Source: Struthio camelus
Lineage: Eukaryota; Chordata; Aves; Struthioniformes; Struthionidae
Assembly: GCF_040807025.1 (NCBI RefSeq)
Contig: NC_090943.1
Location: forward strand, 119,115,900-119,179,899
Direction of reading: 5' to 3'
Length of the DNA stretch: 64,000 nucleotides
Part shown: positions 60,815 to 64,000 of the stretch, one piece after another
Layout: every line of letters begins with the position of its first letter
Numbering within the stretch: position 1 is the stretch's first letter
Made by a program: the position numbers and the translations under genes
The notes under the pieces: model-generated
What the model was told of the DNA's origin: nothing
The model's input: the letters and a program-made list of their open reading frames with translations, nothing else
Databases searched by the model: none

Positions 60815-60890
60815 TAGTAAAGAGAGGAAATTGAGAAGCTGAAACACAGTGACAAGGGGAGAAAAGCACTGATGCCTGGATGATCCTGGA
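60815..60890 (-). mobile_element. Possible MIR-like fragment
   Basis: AGAGAGGAAATTGAGAAGCT followed by GAAACACAGTGACAAGGGG resembles the reverse complement of the MIR segment that contains CCTCAGTTTCCTC. It is short and old, and the call is tentative. Confidence 0.35.
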
Positions 60891-61415
60891 AAATGAGCTG
60901 ATATGCTCTGTTACAGAAATTAAAATTACGTCAGCAAGAATTTGTTATTAAAGAAATATAGATGGGAGAATAAAACCCAGAAGAAAAGCAAAACCAAAAC
61001 ATCAGCACTAACAAAAAGTCCTTGGCAGATAAAAGACGCCAGTCAAGACAGGAATTGAGTTTTAAAAGTATTTCTAATTAAAATGCTTCATTTAACAGGA
61101 GCAATAATGCAACAGAAGTATATTTGAAATTCAAAGCAGGTTTTATACCTATAGCAGAGCTTCTAGATACTAGTCAAGAAGTTCTGATTTACATTATGCA
61201 AAATTATCCCAGCTAAAAAGAAGTCTATCTATTAATAGTTTCTCTAATGCCTCTGTCATTTTGGTACCTAAGCATTCTTTTTATCTAGGGGAAAAAATAA
61301 TGAAGAACCAGCGGAAAGTTCGCATTTTTAAGGGTGTTCTAGCCCAGACTGTTTTGACACTGCCGCCTGCAGTAATTGCCCAGCTTTGCTATTCATTAAC
61401 CATTTGTTGGCTTTT

Positions 61416-61528
61416 GTTTCCATGACAACTCCCTATATTATAATATCTTACAAACTCAGTAGAATTCAGCTATCAACTTAAAACACCCAAAAGCTTCTCA
61501 GAGTTGTATCTCTGGTTTCCTTGGCAAC
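61416..61528. promoter_or_regulatory. Pair of RFX X-box motifs (candidate enhancer)
   Basis: GTTTCCATGACAAC at 61416-61429 and GTTTCCTTGGCAAC at 61515-61528 both fit the RFX X-box (GTTNCC-N2-GNNAAC), with starts 99 bp apart. They sit in non-coding DNA with no recognised repeat between them. Enhancer function is inferred. Confidence 0.45.
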
Positions 61529-64000
61529 TTCCTCTCAAGTCACCCTAGGATATTTCAAGGCACCCAAGACAAATTCCATTGCATTGATCTTTTTAATGAA
61601 TTTACACTGACCTGCAGTATACACATTGTACCAAACTTAAAATATTAGATGACAGAATCATTATTGATTTCATTCAAATGTTGCTTCTCAGCTGAAATCC
61701 AATTACTTTGTCCCAGTGCGTACATTTTCCCCATTAAGGCTGCAAAAACAATGCTGAAAGGCGCTATCTATAAGTATGCAGACCAATCTGAAGATTAAAA
61801 ACAACTTTGCATACTAAAAGCAATATTTCTGACAGAAACAAGGACACATTTTTGCTGCTGCAAAGTAATGCGTAATTACTAAGACAAATTCTAATAAGGA
61901 AAAGTAAATCTGGGAGCAACCACAAGAAGCACTGATTCTTGCGTTCTTTTTGGTAGATTGAAAATGCAGTAGTTACAAAAATCATAGCACAAGGAAAACA
62001 CCCCAGAGGTTAAAATTTTTCCCCCTGAAAGATGGAACACTGATTCTGTGCTGGGCACAGATAAAACAAAAGTTGTTGACTGATTAGGTCTGCCCTAATT
62101 CTGTACCTGCTCTAGGCATTGCTGTGTGGAGCAGTGTGTCGTATTGTTACAAAATAGCTGAATCTTTGGTACAGTCTCTTCTTCCAAGGTCTGTTAAGGA
62201 GAGAAAGTGGCCGGTTCTGAGCCAATATTTAGTCTCTGCGATGGGTTAAGACCTGTGGTATAATCTGCTCCTGCAGGATAAAGAAGAGCTGGGACTTGGA
62301 TCTTTGATATCTGAGTGGAAAAGTAGAAAGCAAATCAGATCCTGGAAAATAACCCCAAAGGGATGAGAAAGGGCTAAAAAATCTGAGACTCCTGCACTTG
62401 AATCGTATATCTGTCTACCTTATTTAATCCTGCCATAGTATTTCTTCCTGGTGTTAATCCATGCTCTGTTATTTCCAAAACTAGCACAGAGGCTGGTCCG
62501 TAGTAGATACTTTGCTTCTCCACACAAAGATTCAGATGCCCAAAGCCAATCTGCCTACCTATGCAGCCTTCATTACTGTTCCTAACGTGACAGCCTTTTA
62601 CAGCCAGCTTGCACAAAGGACAGCCATAGCACAGAGTCAGAAGTAGCAAAAAACCACAGACTTTTGTTAGGAAAATATGCTTTGGACAGATTAAGCTTGG
62701 AGAGGCCGTGTCTGACACGCTGTGGTGTGATGCCCATGTGAAGTGCAAGTTAATCATCTGGCAGCCATGCTGCGCAGAGCTAAGCTTTCCTCTCAACCCC
62801 TCCTTGCTTCATGATTTCAGGTGTCCTGGGGTATCTGCAAAATGACTTTGGAATGCTCTGCTGGCATTCACGTTGGCCTCTGTGCTTTGCTATTCTTGAC
62901 TAGGCTTTAGCAACCATTTATCTCGTGGTTTCCTTTTGTCTTGTTTATTGAGTCTACTTCACTCTAACATGACACCAAAACCAAACCCAGATAACATGAT
63001 GAGTGCACAGGCTGCTTTAAACTGTGGAAATATATTTACGTATCTGCAGCTGTTCAAGTTAGCACCTACAGAGTCCTTTGCTGACATCTTTTGCAGATCT
63101 CTTCTGCAAGGATAAAATGCTTTTTTCAGAGACGTTCAGGAAGCTTTTCTGGCTCAGTTTTGTTGATAGTTTGAATGTCTCTGGTTTATCGTTTTCCAGG
63201 GGAAGAGTGTTGTGAAGTCAAGAGAGTGCTCAGCAGCTCCTGTGCTTACTGCCTTGCCAGACTTTAGGAGCATCAGCTTTTGGAGCAAGAAGAAAATTTA
63301 TTTGTACCACAGAGGCTCAAGGTTTAGGAATAGGTGTTGACTTTAGTAAGCCATTTCAGTCTCTCCTTGTTCACAGGCTTTCTTCACAAGGGTAAAATAA
63401 CCCTTTTCTCTTCTGATTATGTGCACCTGAGATGTGTTGGCTCAGGTAATAATCATTTTCTGAGCATTCCTAAATCTAAGGTTTTAATCTGAGCCTTATC
63501 CAGGAAAGGCATTTAGGGTAATCATCTTTGGTGAAGATGCTTTAGCTCTAGTCTGAATCTGGAGCATGTGAGATTAGAAGATAAGGAAGAAGCACAGGAA
63601 GAGGAGAGGGAGCATGTTTTTCCTGCTGTGGGAACTGGCTGTCATGGTGTCAAGAAATACCAATATTTTATGTAAAGAAAATGGAATTGCTGCCGACAAA
63701 GAAATGAATGAAGAATGTTTAAAGAGAGAGGAGGAAGGTACTATTTTTAAGTTAGACTCTTGAGGGGCAACCAGAGAAGAAATTAAGTGCTTTCAGCCTT
63801 TAAAAAGCCTATCAAACAAACAGAACTTAAGAAAGCCCTGAATGATGATAATGCTAATTAACAGGTGTGCAACATTTGAAAAAAATATTTGAGGTATAGC
63901 CATTATATTTAAAATAACCAACAATGGCCTTGTGAGGCGTAGCTGGGGGTAACTAATTAATGCTTATAAGAAAAGGAATTTGTGATCTGTTTGTCTAAGC

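Larger units (their letters stand above)
43890..64000. other. Gene-poor region right of METTL4
   Basis: No protein-coding exon of a known family was recognised over about 20 kb on either strand, and no tRNA or rRNA gene was seen. This fits the sparse region flanking METTL4 in other amniotes. It contains a CR1 tail (49947-50107), MIR-like fragments, tandem and direct repeats, and somewhat GC-richer patches at 46.9-48.5 kb, 54.3-54.5 kb and 56.5-57.3 kb. A transcribed non-coding RNA could not be excluded. Confidence 0.7.

Noticed and set aside
62374-62796. 140-codon minus-strand frame near the right end
   Set aside because: A hydrophobic stretch is present, but there is no recognisable family, no splice context and a length consistent with chance in this sequence.

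Overview
The window is nuclear DNA from an amniote, most likely a bird. It has AT-rich introns with canonical GT/AG splice sites, two CpG islands, and two CR1 LINE 3' fragments of the avian type (tail motif TTCTGTGATTCTG on the minus strand). There are no bacterial or phage features. Proteins were read by assembling exons by eye and comparing them with remembered vertebrate families; no search was run.

Layout, left to right. (1) 1-1230: CpG island with coding exon 1 of SMCHD1 on the minus strand; the rest of that gene lies off the left edge. (2) 1231-11860: intergenic DNA with an ancient CR1 fragment near 4.1 kb and simple repeats. (3) 11861-28450: complete NDC80 (HEC1) on the minus strand, 16 coding exons giving 639 aa, plus a probable non-coding first exon in a second CpG island. 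(4) 28450-28770: a compact bidirectional promoter between NDC80 and METTL4, with a CDE/CHR cell-cycle element on the NDC80 side and ETS and YY1-type motifs towards METTL4. (5) 28772-43890: complete METTL4 on the plus strand, an MT-A70 family adenine methyltransferase with a DPPW motif, eight coding exons giving 480 aa. An upstream in-frame exon may add 15 residues. An avian CR1 sits antisense in its first intron. (6) 43890-64000: about 20 kb with no recognisable gene, holding a second CR1 tail, MIR-like fragments, short tandem and direct repeats, and a possible enhancer with two RFX X-box motifs.

The order SMCHD1-NDC80-METTL4, with SMCHD1 and NDC80 on one strand and METTL4 on the other, matches the human 18p11.32 neighbourhood in inverted view, so this is conserved synteny. 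The genes do not form a pathway: SMCHD1 is a chromatin silencer, NDC80 a kinetochore microtubule coupler, METTL4 a nucleic-acid N6-adenine methyltransferase. I found no clearly new biological system. The most interesting leads are the possible mitochondrial-type N-terminal extension of METTL4, a cluster of covarying hairpins in a METTL4 intron, and the paired X-boxes in the gene-poor right arm.
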